Of a stretch of 64,000 nt of DNA, positions 25,733 through 35,082 are shown piece by piece. The position numbers and the translations under genes were made by a program. This DNA comes from M3007 sp043764095. Its GTDB lineage: Bacteria; Bacteroidota; Bacteroidia; Chitinophagales; Saprospiraceae. Below the pieces are notes generated by a model, which did not search any database, was not told the origin of the DNA, and was given only the letters and a program-made list of their open reading frames with translations. Numbering within the stretch: position 1 is the stretch's first letter; every line of letters starts with the position of its first letter. The stretch is from the NCBI GenBank assembly GCA_043764095.1, contig JAYUKX010000198.1:1-64000 (forward strand), in the 5' to 3' direction.

Positions 25733-26281
25733 ATGAAATTTAAGGTAATTGACACTGGAATTTTTACAATTGACCATTTTATGGACAAAGTCGAGTGTGA
25801 AAATTGGATCACATTTAGTGAATCGGAAGGCTATGAATTGGCAAAAATAAATATGGGATGGGGTAGTCAAGTGGTCAATACCCAAATCAGAAACAACGAA
25901 AGATTAATTTATGACGCTCCCGCATTGGCAATCGACTTGTGGCCGAGGATCGAACCTTTTGTTGCAAAAGAAACAAGTGCTGGTCTTGCCATTGGATTGA
26001 ACGAGCGATTCCGATTTTATAAGTATTTCCCCGGGCAACAGTTTAAGCCACACCGAGATGGTATTTATTTTAGGAATGAAGACGAATGGAGTTCTTATAC
26101 TTTTATGATTTACCTCAACGATACATTTGAAGGCGGCGAAACCAAATTCAACAAATGCTCCATTCAACCCGCGACAGGAAAAGCATTAATTTTCAGGCAT
26201 GAATTGCTCCATGAAGGATGTCCTGTAATTACAGGAATTAAATATGTGTTGAGGACGGATATTATGTATAGGAGGAAATAA
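25733..26281 (+). CDS. 2-oxoglutarate/Fe(II) oxygenase, prolyl-4-hydroxylase type
   Basis: 182 residues, cytosolic. The double-stranded beta-helix core carries the iron ligands H107 and D109 (FKPHRDGIYF) and H160 (RHELLHEG), with R174 (YVLRTD) as the 2-oxoglutarate-binding arginine. EGGETKFNKC is the usual strand before the second half of the core. The enzyme couples 2-oxoglutarate decarboxylation to hydroxylation of a protein or small molecule. The substrate is unknown. The gene is alone and sits inside a roughly 1-kb segment bounded by inverted repeats, which may mark acquisition as a cassette. Confidence 0.9.
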   Translation: MKFKVIDTGIFTIDHFMDKVECENWITFSESEGYELAKINMGWGSQVVNTQIRNNERLIYDAPALAIDLWPRIEPFVAKETSAGLAIGLNERFRFYKYFPGQQFKPHRDGIYFRNEDEWSSYTFMIYLNDTFEGGETKFNKCSIQPATGKALIFRHELLHEGCPVITGIKYVLRTDIMYRRK

Positions 26282-26600
26282 GTATCGGGAAAAGTGAGTA
26301 TTTGATACTTCTGCTCCTTATATTTCGCTTGCTTTAGACACCAAAATACAGTCCTACCTAAAAAAAGAGGCCAAATGACAATAAAAAATCAGGGTAAAAA
26401 ATAATGAAAAATGCATTTGTTTTTACCAAAAAAATTACCTTAAACATTGAATATAAATTAATTAAAAATACTAAAAATAAAAATACAATCAAAAACACCT
26501 TATTTTGCCCTGTCCAAAATGCGTTAAAGTGTCCTTGTTAGGTGGGAAAAAACAAAACTACCTTTATACCTACAAATAGAATATTTAAATATTTAAAATT
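26282..26600. other. intergenic region with inverted-repeat arm
   Basis: This 319-base AT-rich gap contains the right arm of the repeat pair (26504-26538). Nothing else is recognisable. Confidence 0.4.
26504..26538 (-). repeat. inverted repeat arm right of the oxygenase gene
   Basis: The segment tttgccctgtccaaaatgcg...gtgtccttgt is the inverted partner of 25498-25532. It lies 60 bases before the next plus-strand gene and might also influence its transcription. Confidence 0.6.
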
Positions 26601-27566
26601 ATGCAAAAAAATTTATTACTTGCTATCTGCTGGCTATTGTCAGCCTTTACCGCTACTGCCCAACAGGCTACTTACATTATGGAAGTAGATGAACAACCCT
26701 ATGTAGAAATCACCGAAGATACTTTGGTTTTTGATACACCTTGGTTCAACGTCATTAAAAAAGTACCACTGGGTTTTGAATTCCATTATTTTGGCCGATC
26801 CTTCGATTCCGTAACCGTTTGGAATGATGGCTTATATTTTGATTATGAATCCGGTTCGGATGATTCAACCTCCTATTTCATGTTGGCTTTCGAGGCATTT
26901 TTGAGCGATAGAAGTATCCCGGGGCCATGGCAAACACCTCAATCACCGATCACTTATAAAACAGAGGGGCAGCCGGGTAGTAGGATTTTCAAATTCCAAG
27001 TAAAAAACGCGGGCTTTAGCGAAGGTGGTGCCGATGATTATACCAATTTCCAGACTTGGCTGTATGAAGAAGACCATTCTTTTGAAAACCGTTACGGAGA
27101 TACTTATGCTCCATCTAACGCTTGGCAGGATGCACTGGATGGCCCATTAGTGGCTATGGTACAATCATTTTCAGGGGAAGTACTGATAGTGGAAGGTGAC
27201 GAATCTGTACCTGATCTAGTGAGTATTGATATGACAGACCCCAATGCTGCAATCGTAGGGCTTGCTGCTGCACCCATCGAAGGGCGGATTTACCGCTTCA
27301 AATTGGCTAATGTCCCTATTATTAGTGTACCCGAACACGAACCTATTGCCGCATTCCCCAATCCCGTGGGTGAAATAGTTACCCTATCTGTCCCAGATAC
27401 TTATCTTGGTTTACCTTACCGAATTGTAAGCATAGATGGAAGGGAAATGACCAGCGGCCAGTTAACCTCTAAAACCCTGAATACCACAAGTTGGCTTGCA
27501 GGGAATTATATTGTTGAAATATCTACCCCTGCTGGAAAGGCTTCGGGGAAACTGATTAAAAAGTAG
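26601..27566 (+). CDS. T9SS-exported beta-sandwich protein
   Basis: 321 residues. Signal peptide LLLAICWLLSAFTATAQQ. The central domain (about 40-235) is beta-rich, with NVIKKVPLGFEFHYFGRSFD, DSVTVWNDGLYFDYESGSDD and YKTEGQPGSRIFKFQVKNAG, resembling lectin-like or adhesin beta sandwiches common in Bacteroidota surface proteins. The C-terminal 75 residues (AFPNPVGEIVTLSVPDTYLG ... LAGNYIVEISTPAGKASGK) form a T9SS type A sorting domain. It is exported to the cell surface or medium. No catalytic motif is visible. A hairpin and a terminator follow. Confidence 0.75.
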   Translation: MQKNLLLAICWLLSAFTATAQQATYIMEVDEQPYVEITEDTLVFDTPWFNVIKKVPLGFEFHYFGRSFDSVTVWNDGLYFDYESGSDDSTSYFMLAFEAFLSDRSIPGPWQTPQSPITYKTEGQPGSRIFKFQVKNAGFSEGGADDYTNFQTWLYEEDHSFENRYGDTYAPSNAWQDALDGPLVAMVQSFSGEVLIVEGDESVPDLVSIDMTDPNAAIVGLAAAPIEGRIYRFKLANVPIISVPEHEPIAAFPNPVGEIVTLSVPDTYLGLPYRIVSIDGREMTSGQLTSKTLNTTSWLAGNYIVEISTPAGKASGKLIKK

Positions 27567-27585
27567 ATTTATACTTCGGCTCTGT

Positions 27586-27638
27586 AAGTTTTGTGCATGA
27601 AAATCTTACTGTACCCCATAAATCTATGCACAAAACTT
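27586..27638. repeat. perfect 13-bp inverted repeat
   Basis: aagttttgtgcat (27586-27598) and atgcacaaaactt (27626-27638) enclose a 27-base loop, 20 bases after the stop of the T9SS protein gene. There is no U-tract, so it is more likely an RNA 3'-end structure than a terminator. Confidence 0.5.
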
Positions 27639-27653
27639 AACAACGCTCAGTAT

Positions 27654-27701
27654 AAAAAGGGTTTACACCAGTAGTCCATACCGATGTAAACCCTTTTTTA
27701 A
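27654..27701. terminator. convergent intrinsic terminator
   Basis: The stem aaaagggtttaca / tgtaaaccctttttt has A and T tracts on its two sides and lies between convergent genes ending at 27566 and 27719. It suits termination in both directions. Confidence 0.8.
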
Positions 27702-27718
27702 TTGGGTGTATAGCCAAA

Positions 27719-30067
27719 CTATTGCACCACCAATTTCTGCACCCAATGCGCATATTCCACGATATAAACCCCTTTTGCCCAATCAGCAATCGACAGCGGT
27801 TCTATTGTTTTTTGTGGTTTAAACCTTGAAACGAGCCTTCCGTGAATATCCCGCACCGTTACATAACTATCCGGTTGCAGCATTTCCAATCGGATATAAG
27901 TGGTAGTGCCACTTGGGTTCGGAGCGAGGTGAAATGATGGCGCTGGTCGATCAATATCCGAAATGGACGACAGGTCATTATTGGCATTAAAAGTGGGCAA
28001 TTGTATCATATACTGCCCTGTTCCGTTAGGCGTTCGGGCGTAGGCCCTATTAGCAAGTTGTTGTCCAAATGTAACAGAATCAATGATTTGTGTATTTTTA
28101 TTGAGCAAATAAAGCGTTTCGCCACTGCCTGCTAATTTAAAATTGCAATGCAACGGCCCTACGGAGGCATCTTCGTCGGCCCAAAAAATGAGGTAACCAT
28201 TCGGCGCAATCGTTACGCCCGAAGGTATGGTGTATTTGGTCAAATTGGCAGCATTATCACTGAGCGCATACCCTTCTAAAGATACATTTTGGTTACTATT
28301 ATTGTACAATTCAATCCAATCCTCATACGCGCCTGATTCATCGGTGGCTGTATTGGTATTTACCGCCATTATTTCGTTGATCACAATAGGGCTCGATAAA
28401 GCGACAGATTGTACTTGATACACAAACACATCGTGCTCTGCGCCTGTAGGTAAATAACTGACCGATTTGGCAGTCGTATTCGCTGTGGCTGCTATGTAAA
28501 ACCGAACCCAAGTGCCTGCAATTTGTGCTGGTAACGCAGCACCATACAGTCCGTCATTGGCAGCACCATCGTTGTGCTGACCATCGTCGAACATGGGCGT
28601 AGTCTCAAAATGACCGGTGAGTTGGCTCGTATGGTACAACGTAACCGCTGATATGCCCGCTGGTGCAGATACCATTGCCTGTACATACGGTTGTTCACCT
28701 GCCACAGGTTGTTGCCAAGCCGCTCCCGCACTATTGAACAAGTTGGCATTCTCGATCACTGGCGCTACCTGACTTACTTCTGCATTGCTATTGAGGTAAT
28801 TAACGCGGTTGGTCACAAAATTTTTCAAGGTAGTTACCTCTGTATTAAATTGCGCAAAGGAGTATATTTTCTTAGGATCTTCCTGTACCAATGTGCTAAT
28901 CATCGCCTTGTAATTATCCAGCATTTTTGTACAAACAGTAGGATTCATTTCTTCGCTAATAATGGTGCGCAAATGCGCCAAATACCGCTGCCGCCACTCG
29001 GGTACTGCCAAAATTTTATTCAACAATGGATAATTGACCTTATTCGCATTGTAAAATGGGCTCCAAGTCGTAATTAAATTGGTCTCCATTGCGCTATTGC
29101 CATCGTATTCCATCGGGAACATAAGACCTGTTTCGGCTTCATAATAGAGGTAATAGTCCATTTTCCCTTTGTAAACATAACTATCATCGTCGGTGAAAGC
29201 AATTTCGGAAGCCAATAACCACAGCGTACGGTCTATATCCAAGTAATCGGGTAATATGGTTGTAAGCATACCGGCGGGCGTATTATTGAGTGCATTTGCT
29301 GCTTCAATGAGTAGGTTCCAAGGTTTGTCCTGTTCGCTACTTTTAAGGATATAATATTTTTGGTACGTGGCCGTATCCGCACCGAGGTAATTGAGTGCGG
29401 CAGTACCGTCGCCCCAACCGGGACCACCACCACCTGGGCCACCACCACTTGTACCATCGGGTCTGTCGGCGCGCCAAAACGCTCCATCGCTGCTAAAAAA
29501 CCATTCGCGCAGCATGGTTTTGTTGAGTTGTTGGACATTTGGATAAATGCCCCAATTCTGACCATTGATATATAGTTGTACAAAATTGGATTTAGCAGTG
29601 GGGATATGCCGCCTAATTTGATGTTGATAAAATACTTCCCGCAAGAAAGAAGCATCCTGAAAAGCATTGTTCAAATTGAGCGTTTGATACCCCATAATAT
29701 CTTGGTTATCACGCAGATAGTCCATCGTAATATTGAATGATTTTTTCTCCGTATTATTCATGGAATACGATGTTTGGCCTTTGAACCGCACACCTACACT
29801 ATCATATACCACACCATCAACGGTCATTTTGGCCAGCAGGTCGGTATGTGATTGGTAATTGGCCGTTAGCAATGACCAATAATTCGACTGTGGAAAATCG
29901 AGGTTAATGGTGCGTATGGTAGCAGAATCGTACCAGCCTCCAGGGGCTGTTTTGCCTGTAAGGAGCATACGACCATCGGGGGAAAGGGTGGTTTCTTTTG
30001 GAAAACCTTGCGCCGATAATACGGCAGAAAGGCAGACAAGCAAGCAGGTAAATAAATTGGATTTCAT
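27719..30067 (-). CDS. CotH-kinase-like protein with lamin-tail and T9SS domains
   Basis: 782 residues. Signal peptide MKSNLFTCLLVCLSAVLSAQ. Residues about 55-400 match the CotH kinase-like fold: VGVRFKGQTSYSMNNTEKKS, the long helix region FLREVFYQHQIRRH, and the active-site segment FPMEYDGNSAME. A beta domain follows (about 430-545). A lamin-tail domain covers about 555-680 (VINEIMAVNT, EDWIELYNNS, NGYLIFWADE). The T9SS sorting domain ends the protein (HLAPNPSGTTTYIRLEM ... GVYIVEYAHWVQKLVVQ). A glycine-rich loop (GGGPGGGGPGWGDG) interrupts the kinase part near residue 210. It is probably a surface protein kinase or a spore-coat-like structural protein. The substrate is unknown. Confidence 0.85.
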   Translation of the reverse strand: MKSNLFTCLLVCLSAVLSAQGFPKETTLSPDGRMLLTGKTAPGGWYDSATIRTINLDFPQSNYWSLLTANYQSHTDLLAKMTVDGVVYDSVGVRFKGQTSYSMNNTEKKSFNITMDYLRDNQDIMGYQTLNLNNAFQDASFLREVFYQHQIRRHIPTAKSNFVQLYINGQNWGIYPNVQQLNKTMLREWFFSSDGAFWRADRPDGTSGGGPGGGGPGWGDGTAALNYLGADTATYQKYYILKSSEQDKPWNLLIEAANALNNTPAGMLTTILPDYLDIDRTLWLLASEIAFTDDDSYVYKGKMDYYLYYEAETGLMFPMEYDGNSAMETNLITTWSPFYNANKVNYPLLNKILAVPEWRQRYLAHLRTIISEEMNPTVCTKMLDNYKAMISTLVQEDPKKIYSFAQFNTEVTTLKNFVTNRVNYLNSNAEVSQVAPVIENANLFNSAGAAWQQPVAGEQPYVQAMVSAPAGISAVTLYHTSQLTGHFETTPMFDDGQHNDGAANDGLYGAALPAQIAGTWVRFYIAATANTTAKSVSYLPTGAEHDVFVYQVQSVALSSPIVINEIMAVNTNTATDESGAYEDWIELYNNSNQNVSLEGYALSDNAANLTKYTIPSGVTIAPNGYLIFWADEDASVGPLHCNFKLAGSGETLYLLNKNTQIIDSVTFGQQLANRAYARTPNGTGQYMIQLPTFNANNDLSSISDIDRPAPSFHLAPNPSGTTTYIRLEMLQPDSYVTVRDIHGRLVSRFKPQKTIEPLSIADWAKGVYIVEYAHWVQKLVVQ

Positions 30068-30246
30068 AAAAAAATGACGTTAGTTATTATTAGCAGGGGT
30101 AAAACTAGTAAAATAGTTGCATAATGTGGGTATTTGTTTAATATTGAATGAATGATTTTCAACGCTAATCTAGTAATAACTTACCACCATTGAACTTTTA
30201 ATCCAATACCAACGTTATTGTCACATCATAATAAACCCATATAAAA

Positions 30247-30873
30247 ATGAACGAATTTTTCCTAAAAATGATACAGCATTTGCGCAAAAACGAGGAGGTG
30301 ATGCTGTACAGCGATGACCTACTACCGGTGTCCAACACCGAACAACAGATGATCGTCGCTTATTTGGCCGAAGAATTTAAAATGGAATCGGTTACATACC
30401 CAGTAAATACCATTAATTTTGACCCAAAAGCCGCTCTTTGGGCAGCACAAACCATTTATACCGCCGCTCAATTGATCTTATACAGGAAAGACGAGAAAAA
30501 GGTGTTAACTACATTATTCCCCGATTTTCCCGAAAAAATAACAGATAGTGCCCTATTATCGGCTGATTTGTGCCTACGCTTTTTGCCGGAAATACTCCGA
30601 CAGATAAAATTGATTGATATGGAGGACGAATTGATTGTTATATTGGAAAAACACCTCACAAAATGGCATTATTCTGGCATTTCTTATCCATTGCACATTG
30701 ATTTACTCGATTTCGAGCCGATTTTAGCGCATCCGCACCTGATTCAGATGTATGTTGATAAAGTAATGGCACTAAAACGATTAGACCTCGCCAATCATCC
30801 CGCTTTAACAGCGTATGTGCGTGCAAGTATGGGTATGTATTCGCCTGAACTATGGGGAGCGTTTGAATCTTAA
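30247..30873 (+). CDS. helical accessory protein of MoxR-vWA-bpX operon
   Basis: 208 residues, soluble and helical, without catalytic motifs. It contains a repeated pattern of long amphipathic helices (YDPKAALWAAQTIYTAAQLI-like, SADLCLRFLPEILRQIKLID). It is the first gene of a tight plus-strand cluster with a MoxR ATPase, a vWA/propeller protein and two bpX-like proteins. In the MoxR-vWA-beta-propeller ternary systems I recall, a helical protein of about this size (bpX4-like) is a regular member, so this is the likely identity. The start is ATG 30247, and 31 bases separate its stop from the MoxR start. Confidence 0.6.
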   Translation: MNEFFLKMIQHLRKNEEVMLYSDDLLPVSNTEQQMIVAYLAEEFKMESVTYPVNTINFDPKAALWAAQTIYTAAQLILYRKDEKKVLTTLFPDFPEKITDSALLSADLCLRFLPEILRQIKLIDMEDELIVILEKHLTKWHYSGISYPLHIDLLDFEPILAHPHLIQMYVDKVMALKRLDLANHPALTAYVRASMGMYSPELWGAFES

Positions 30874-30904
30874 TTTTTTATTACACCGTAATCCTTTAAC
30901 AACA

Positions 30905-32035
30905 ATGGAGAACATTGAACAATTAAACACAGTATTAGCCTATACCAAAGGGGCTTTTGTAGGCAAAAACGAAATTATTGACCTATTGGGTATTGGCCTG
31001 ATCGCTGGAGAAAACGCATTCCTCATGGGACCGCCAGGTACCGCAAAAAGTGCCATTATCCGTATGCTTTCTACCTGTATAAAGGGTGGTAAAAACTTTG
31101 AGTACTTACTGACGCGGTTTACCGAACCTAATGAAATTTTTGGGCCATTCGATATCCGAAAACTAAAAGAAGGCGAACTGATTACCAATACAGAAGGTAT
31201 GTTGCCCGAAGCATCCATGATTTTTTTGGATGAAATATTCAATGCCAACAGCGCAATATTGAATAGTTTGCTGATGACTTTGAATGAAAAAATATTCCGA
31301 CGCGGCAAAGAAACCCGCAAACTTCCAGCACTTATGTTTGTCGCGGCCAGCAATGTGCTGCCCGAAGATGAAGCATTAAATGCGCTACTGGACCGTTTTC
31401 TCCTCCGCATCAGGTGCAACTATGTAGATCCCGATCTGCTCGAAGAAGTATTATTGGCGGGCTGGAAACTAGAGAACGAAACCAGTACTACACCACCAAG
31501 TATCACCCCAGAGGCCATTAAAACACTTCAAAAACAGTGTAAAATGGTGGATTTGTCCGAAATACGCAAGCAATATATTGATTTGGTGCATAACCTGCGC
31601 AATACAGGTATCAAAGTCTCCGACCGACGTGCCGTAAAAATCCAAAACCTGATCGCTGCAAGTGCCGTCATTTGTAACCGCGACAAAGCGATCACCTCCG
31701 ATTTATGGGTGCTTAAATACATCTGGGATACAGAGGAGCAAATCGAGATTTTGGCAGGTATTATCGACCATGTGATCGAAAAAGACCATACACCGCAGGC
31801 GCATCCACAAGCACTGCTCAACAAAATACCCAATGCCGAGGAATTGGCCAAAGAAGTACTGCTGTTAGAAACAAAATGGGCCGAAATCGGGCTGAGTTTT
31901 GAAGCACAAAACATCATAAAAGATAAACTCCGCTATGTGCAAACCCGTTGCAATTGGGTGAAAAATCCAGAACATAAGCAACACCTCCAAACCCAAATTG
32001 AAGCGTTATGGCACAAAATACTTCAGACCATTTGA
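30905..32035 (+). CDS. MoxR-type AAA+ ATPase
   Basis: 376 residues from ATG 30905; longer in-frame extensions begin with GTG inside the previous gene. Walker A is GPPGTAKS at residues 42-49, Walker B is MIFLDEIF with D109/E110, and the sensor and arginine region is FVAASNVLPEDEALNALLDR. These features, plus the ENAFLMGPPG lead-in, identify the MoxR/RavA branch of AAA+ chaperone ATPases, which usually remodel partners bound through a vWA protein. A C-terminal helical tail (about 290-376) is RavA-like. It is the motor of the ternary cluster and overlaps the next gene. Confidence 0.9.
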   Translation: MENIEQLNTVLAYTKGAFVGKNEIIDLLGIGLIAGENAFLMGPPGTAKSAIIRMLSTCIKGGKNFEYLLTRFTEPNEIFGPFDIRKLKEGELITNTEGMLPEASMIFLDEIFNANSAILNSLLMTLNEKIFRRGKETRKLPALMFVAASNVLPEDEALNALLDRFLLRIRCNYVDPDLLEEVLLAGWKLENETSTTPPSITPEAIKTLQKQCKMVDLSEIRKQYIDLVHNLRNTGIKVSDRRAVKIQNLIAASAVICNRDKAITSDLWVLKYIWDTEEQIEILAGIIDHVIEKDHTPQAHPQALLNKIPNAEELAKEVLLLETKWAEIGLSFEAQNIIKDKLRYVQTRCNWVKNPEHKQHLQTQIEALWHKILQTI

Positions 32036-32742
32036 CCTATTTAATGAGCGTTCCTTTGGCAAATTTGACCGATTTGGGTAATTTACGTCAATGGGACAAT
32101 CTTAAAGTTGGTTTTGAGGGTAATCTGGTTTGGGTAAAGGATTTTACTTATGCTCAATTGAATTCGGTGACGGTGAAAAGCATCCCTTCAAAGCAGATTT
32201 ATACCGTTAATGAAGGGAAATTGTACCCACAAAACAGTTTATTGCCAGCGGGTAATATGCCCACGCCGCTTTGGACACCAATCCAGCGCGCCATCGCTTT
32301 GGATATGCCTCTACTCAACCATCATTTTTTTGGGATAGATGACAAAATACCTTTCCAATTAGTCCCTTCTGATATAGAAAAGCCTCCAGTGGGTATGCTG
32401 TTGTCCATCGCTACACTCGAAAATGCAGCAAGCAATATCGCCGAAATAAGGCTTGCTCCATTGCAATGGATCATGCTGAACGAAACAGAGGCATTTGTAT
32501 TGGGCACGCCTTTATTGCCCTTGCAAGCACCTGTTTTTTGGAGAAAAAATAACTTTTTAATACCTGTTGGTTATGATTTTGACCTGCATATATTAGTGGA
32601 TACCATGGACACCATCATCAATCCTGGAGCAAGCAATTGGGTGGTATGGCATACAAATAGTACGTATTATTTGTTTAAAAAACAGATGTTCGTCCCCTTA
32701 TCTTTGGGTTCGATACGATTAACACATAGAACCAACCCATGA
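32008..32742 (+). CDS. bpX-like protein of MoxR-vWA operon
   Basis: 244 residues from ATG 32008, overlapping the MoxR gene by 28 bases; an alternative ATG at 32044 removes the overlap and begins MSVPLANLTDLGN. Beta-rich, with motifs such as KVGFEGNLVWVKDFTY, NSLLPAGNMPTPLWTPIQRA and LAPLQWIMLNETEAFVLGTP. No catalytic residues. By position and composition it corresponds to one of the bpX modules (bpX2-like, from memory) of MoxR-vWA-propeller systems. Its last codons overlap the next start (ATGA), which suggests translational coupling. Confidence 0.55.
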   Translation: MAQNTSDHLTYLMSVPLANLTDLGNLRQWDNLKVGFEGNLVWVKDFTYAQLNSVTVKSIPSKQIYTVNEGKLYPQNSLLPAGNMPTPLWTPIQRAIALDMPLLNHHFFGIDDKIPFQLVPSDIEKPPVGMLLSIATLENAASNIAEIRLAPLQWIMLNETEAFVLGTPLLPLQAPVFWRKNNFLIPVGYDFDLHILVDTMDTIINPGASNWVVWHTNSTYYLFKKQMFVPLSLGSIRLTHRTNP

Positions 32743-35066
32743 TGAACATTGAAGAGTATTTACAATCGACCCAGGATTATTTCTGGCAATGGGAGGATAA
32801 TTTTGAAGTGGCTGTCATTGTCAATGGCAACACTATCGCCTATCGTCCGCAGATATTGGAAGCACTAGAAGCCCTTGCGCCGCTGGGACTGCCGCGTTTT
32901 GGATCGCTGTTATTGGCTTTTGTTGCAACAAATCCCAATGCAGATGATTCATTGTCAGATATTTATAAAATAATTCGCACTGCCACGGATAATAAAGACA
33001 ATACATTCAAAACATTTCATCTTGAATTTTTAAAACAGTTGGCATTATTACCACCAGAGTTTAAAACAGGAAAAAAACGGTTGATGCTGTTTCAGCATAT
33101 ATTTAAGAACAGCCATAATCACCTTTCTTTAAAAGACTCTGCTAGCATTGTTGAAGCGTATAGAAGGTTTGGTTTTAAGGAAAACGAAGATCAACGCCAA
33201 GCATTTAACACGTCGTTTTTCAATATAGATTGCAGGCCGTTGTCCATATTGCATTTGATTTACAAGGAAGGTTTTCCTGTGGATAAATTGCTGCGAGATC
33301 TGCCCGAAATCCCAGAAGAAGTACTGCCAATTTCTGAAAAAATTGAAGTAGAAAAAAGGACGCTGGATTTTGTAGATACCTTGATCCAAGAACCTAAAAC
33401 CTTCTCTGTCGGGGCATTGATTAGACAAATTTGGTCGGGTTTGAACATCCCATTGCACCATGCTATACCAAGTCCGCAGCCGATGGGTGGTGTGTCAGAT
33501 TTGACCAATAAAGGCAATTTTGACCGCCTGTTGATTACTGAATTTGCCAATGTTGACCTCGTTTTTTTGTCGCGTTTGGCCAATAACGAAGCGCTATACT
33601 ACAACCGTGAAATACCGCCGGAATCCAATAAACCGCAACGGATTATCCTCGTAGATGTGTCGATCAAAACTTGGGGTACACCGCGAACAGTCGCTTACGC
33701 GCTCATGTTGGCCATCGCGCGCCACCCCAAAACGGATATCGAATGTACCGCTTATGCTGTAGGGCAAACCTTTCGGCCAATTGGGTTGGGATCGGTTACC
33801 GAAATCATTGATGGACTGCAGATCGTAGAGGCTTGCTTACACCCCGAGGAAGGTTTGCAAGCGTTTATGAAATCCTTTGCCGGACAAAAAAACATTGAGG
33901 TATTTTTTATCTCCAATAAGGATACCATGCAATTGGATGCCATGCAAAAGTGCATGAGTGAAAATAGGGCATTTTTTGATTATTGGCTACAAACGGATGC
34001 CGAAGGCCGTATTACGGTGTTCAAAAAACAGTCCAATGGCCAAAAACACGTGCAGGAATTTGTATTGCCCTTAGGGCGTTTATGGGCGAAAAAGCCAATG
34101 AATGTGCCAAAAAAGAAGGTGTTGTTGTCGAATTTAGCCACAAATGAACTGCCGCAACTTCAACAAACTTTTCCAATTTTGTTTCCGACTCCCTACCAAA
34201 GCAATACCTTTTTCCAATTGGCCAATGGTACTGTCTTTTTGGCATCGGGTACAAAGCACTTGTTTTCACATGATGAACACCAACCTAATTATTTAAAAAA
34301 GGGCTGGAAATTTTTGTACCATATTCCATCTGTTGCTTTTGAATTGGGGCAGTTGTCTAACGGCGAAAATATCTTACTTTTGTTTAGTCGAAAACACAAA
34401 ACGATCACTTTATTGAACATAAATACGGGTTTAGAGCAAGGTATTGCATTTCCAGAATGGAGAGACAATACTAATTTTTTGTTTTTTGAGGATCAATTTC
34501 ATATTTATATTAGAAACAAAATATACACCATTTCGGTACAACCCAAACTTTCGATATTTATCAATAATAAAATATCTATCGATACATATTTGGAGGCTGA
34601 CAAACAAAAAAAAGAAGCGTTATTAAAGTGTAACTATTACGGTTACAGGTCTTGTAATTTTTTGCAAAAGATAAAATTTGCAGGGGTGACATCGAATAAA
34701 AGGCTTGTTTTTAATCACCACGAATTGGTGTTGACAGCCCACAACGAAATCAGGTTAATTAAGCAGCAAGATACGAGTAATATCGCTGTAGTTGCAAAAA
34801 AGAAAAAAGACTTTTATCTATTCAGCAACGATTATTTTATAGAATTTAACCACGCCAGCATGCTTATTTTGCACAATAATACCAACCAAACCAAGGTTTT
34901 CATCCCCGCGACTTTGGATATGCCTTTGGGTGTGGCAACAGCGGCGGTATTTGCAGGAAATACTTTTTATCACCTCAATGAAGGCTACCAACAAACCATT
35001 GATACCGTGGATTTTTGGCAACAATTTATCGTGCCTTTTGTAGAGGGTATTGTATCCACGCAATGA
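32739..35066 (+). CDS. vWA-domain protein with C-terminal beta-propeller-like region
   Basis: 775 residues. Residues 1-270 are helical. The vWA domain covers about 300-480: IILVDVSIKTWG gives a MIDAS variant D306-x-S308-x-K310 plus T311, where the usual second serine is lysine. It continues ALMLAIARHPKTDIE and IEVFFISNKD. From about 490 to the end, short beta-strand groups (GTVFLASGTKHLF, ENILLLFSRKHKTITLLN, NRLVFNHHELVLTA-like) suggest propeller blades. This is the vWA-propeller component that would work with the MoxR ATPase. The altered MIDAS may weaken metal binding. Confidence 0.7.
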   Translation: MMNIEEYLQSTQDYFWQWEDNFEVAVIVNGNTIAYRPQILEALEALAPLGLPRFGSLLLAFVATNPNADDSLSDIYKIIRTATDNKDNTFKTFHLEFLKQLALLPPEFKTGKKRLMLFQHIFKNSHNHLSLKDSASIVEAYRRFGFKENEDQRQAFNTSFFNIDCRPLSILHLIYKEGFPVDKLLRDLPEIPEEVLPISEKIEVEKRTLDFVDTLIQEPKTFSVGALIRQIWSGLNIPLHHAIPSPQPMGGVSDLTNKGNFDRLLITEFANVDLVFLSRLANNEALYYNREIPPESNKPQRIILVDVSIKTWGTPRTVAYALMLAIARHPKTDIECTAYAVGQTFRPIGLGSVTEIIDGLQIVEACLHPEEGLQAFMKSFAGQKNIEVFFISNKDTMQLDAMQKCMSENRAFFDYWLQTDAEGRITVFKKQSNGQKHVQEFVLPLGRLWAKKPMNVPKKKVLLSNLATNELPQLQQTFPILFPTPYQSNTFFQLANGTVFLASGTKHLFSHDEHQPNYLKKGWKFLYHIPSVAFELGQLSNGENILLLFSRKHKTITLLNINTGLEQGIAFPEWRDNTNFLFFEDQFHIYIRNKIYTISVQPKLSIFINNKISIDTYLEADKQKKEALLKCNYYGYRSCNFLQKIKFAGVTSNKRLVFNHHELVLTAHNEIRLIKQQDTSNIAVVAKKKKDFYLFSNDYFIEFNHASMLILHNNTNQTKVFIPATLDMPLGVATAAVFAGNTFYHLNEGYQQTIDTVDFWQQFIVPFVEGIVSTQ

Positions 35067-35082
35067 TAATCAATTACTAATC

